A DNA stretch of 15,762 nucleotides. It comes from Campylobacteraceae bacterium. Lineage in GTDB: Bacteria > Campylobacterota > Campylobacteria > Campylobacterales > Sulfurovaceae. Location: contig JALWVW010000227.1 in assembly GCA_027079365.1 (NCBI GenBank), positions 1 to 15,762 on the forward strand, read 5' to 3'. The notes beneath the pieces are model-generated. The model worked only from the letters and a program-made list of their open reading frames with translations. It was not told the origin of the DNA and ran no database searches. Each line of letters starts with the position of its first letter. The stretch's first letter is position 1. Positions 15,465-15,762 of the stretch are shown piece by piece. Position numbers and translations under genes: made by a program.

Positions 15465-15762
15465 TCGGTATTGTAGATTATAAAATGGGCAATCTGGGAT
15501 CCGTATTTAATGCCTTTGTCAAAGTCGGTGCCAAGGCAGAACTGGTCAGTGATCCAGACAAGCTGTCAGCGTATGACAGAGTGACCCTGCCTGGTGTGGG
15601 AGCTTTCCCTGATGCAATGGCACACCTCGACCAAAGTGGCATGGCAGAAGCGATCAAAACATTCGCCAATACAGGCAGACCCCTGATGGGTACCTGCCTT
15701 GGTATGCAGCTGCTATTTGACAGCTCTTCAGAGTTTGGTGATCATGCAGGGTTGGGGCTGAT
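15461..15762 (+). CDS. hisH: Imidazole glycerol phosphate synthase, glutamine amidotransferase subunit (3' end outside the window)
   Basis: The first 100 codons of HisH, the glutaminase subunit that passes ammonia to HisF to make imidazole glycerol phosphate and AICAR in histidine synthesis. Recognisable motifs are IVDYKMGNLGSV (4-15), LPGVGAFPDAM (43-53), which holds the oxyanion-strand region, and the nucleophile elbow MGTCLGMQLLF with Cys79. The second residue after the DY of the usual DYGMGN is Lys here. The ATG at 15461 is the natural family start (MIGIVDY), though ribosome-site complementarity just upstream is weak. A TATAAT lies 58 nt before the start, so hisH may begin its own transcription unit; what follows is unseen. 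Confidence 0.93.
   Translation, partial: MIGIVDYKMGNLGSVFNAFVKVGAKAELVSDPDKLSAYDRVTLPGVGAFPDAMAHLDQSGMAEAIKTFANTGRPLMGTCLGMQLLFDSSSEFGDHAGLGL

Noticed and set aside
1..15762. Mobile elements, integrases, CRISPR arrays, tRNA or rRNA genes
   Set aside because: I looked for transposase or integrase motifs, regularly spaced repeats and cloverleaf-like sequence and saw none; all long frames are core-type metabolic and envelope genes.

Overview
The window looks like a chromosomal segment of a Campylobacterota (epsilonproteobacterial) organism, probably a free-living Sulfurovum/Sulfurimonas-like bacterium. Three things point there: a fused ispDF gene followed directly by an atypical response regulator of the HP1021/CemR type, an ATP-sulfurylase-like gene and pgpA (the gene order I recall from Campylobacter jejuni Cj1607-Cj1610); AT-rich TATAAT/TAGAAT -10 elements without clear -35 boxes; and a cbb3-oxidase maturation pair. 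The genus is inference. I see no mobile element, tRNA, rRNA or CRISPR array.

Layout. (1) Positions 1-3439, plus strand: the 3' part of ispDF, the CemR/HP1021-like regulator, a degenerate ATP-sulfurylase homologue and pgpA, joined by overlaps or a 12-nt gap, so probably one transcript. (2) Positions 3485-4762, minus strand: a short NADP-type malic enzyme, convergent with pgpA and separated from it by a hairpin. (3) Positions 4763-4972: a divergent intergenic region with promoters. (4) Positions 4973-9191, plus strand: ccoI (copper P-type ATPase), ccoS and a phosphoethanolamine-transferase-like membrane enzyme, tightly packed. (5) Positions 9172-14537, minus strand: lpxL, msbA, waaL and an EptA-type phosphoethanolamine transferase, read in that order and all overlapping. 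(6) Positions 14586-15386, plus strand: a DEDDy 3'-5' exonuclease related to the PolB proofreading domain, divergent from lpxL. (7) Positions 15461 to the end, plus strand: the 5' part of hisH.

How the genes work together. The minus-strand operon follows the maturation of lipopolysaccharide: LpxL adds a late acyl chain to lipid A, MsbA flips the lipid A-core, the WaaL-like ligase attaches a glycan on the periplasmic side, and the EptA-like enzyme adds phosphoethanolamine. A second, different transferase lies tail-to-tail with it at the end of the ccoIS cluster. CcoI and CcoS serve cbb3 oxidase assembly.

The points most worth a second look are the ATP-sulfurylase homologue with most catalytic motif residues replaced and a histidine cluster at its zinc site, the two unlike phosphoethanolamine transferases with overlapping 3' ends, a 10-bp tandem repeat inside one of them, two likely TTG starts (ccoI and msbA) that change the obvious gene models, and a chain of tiny ATGA-linked ORFs before hisH.
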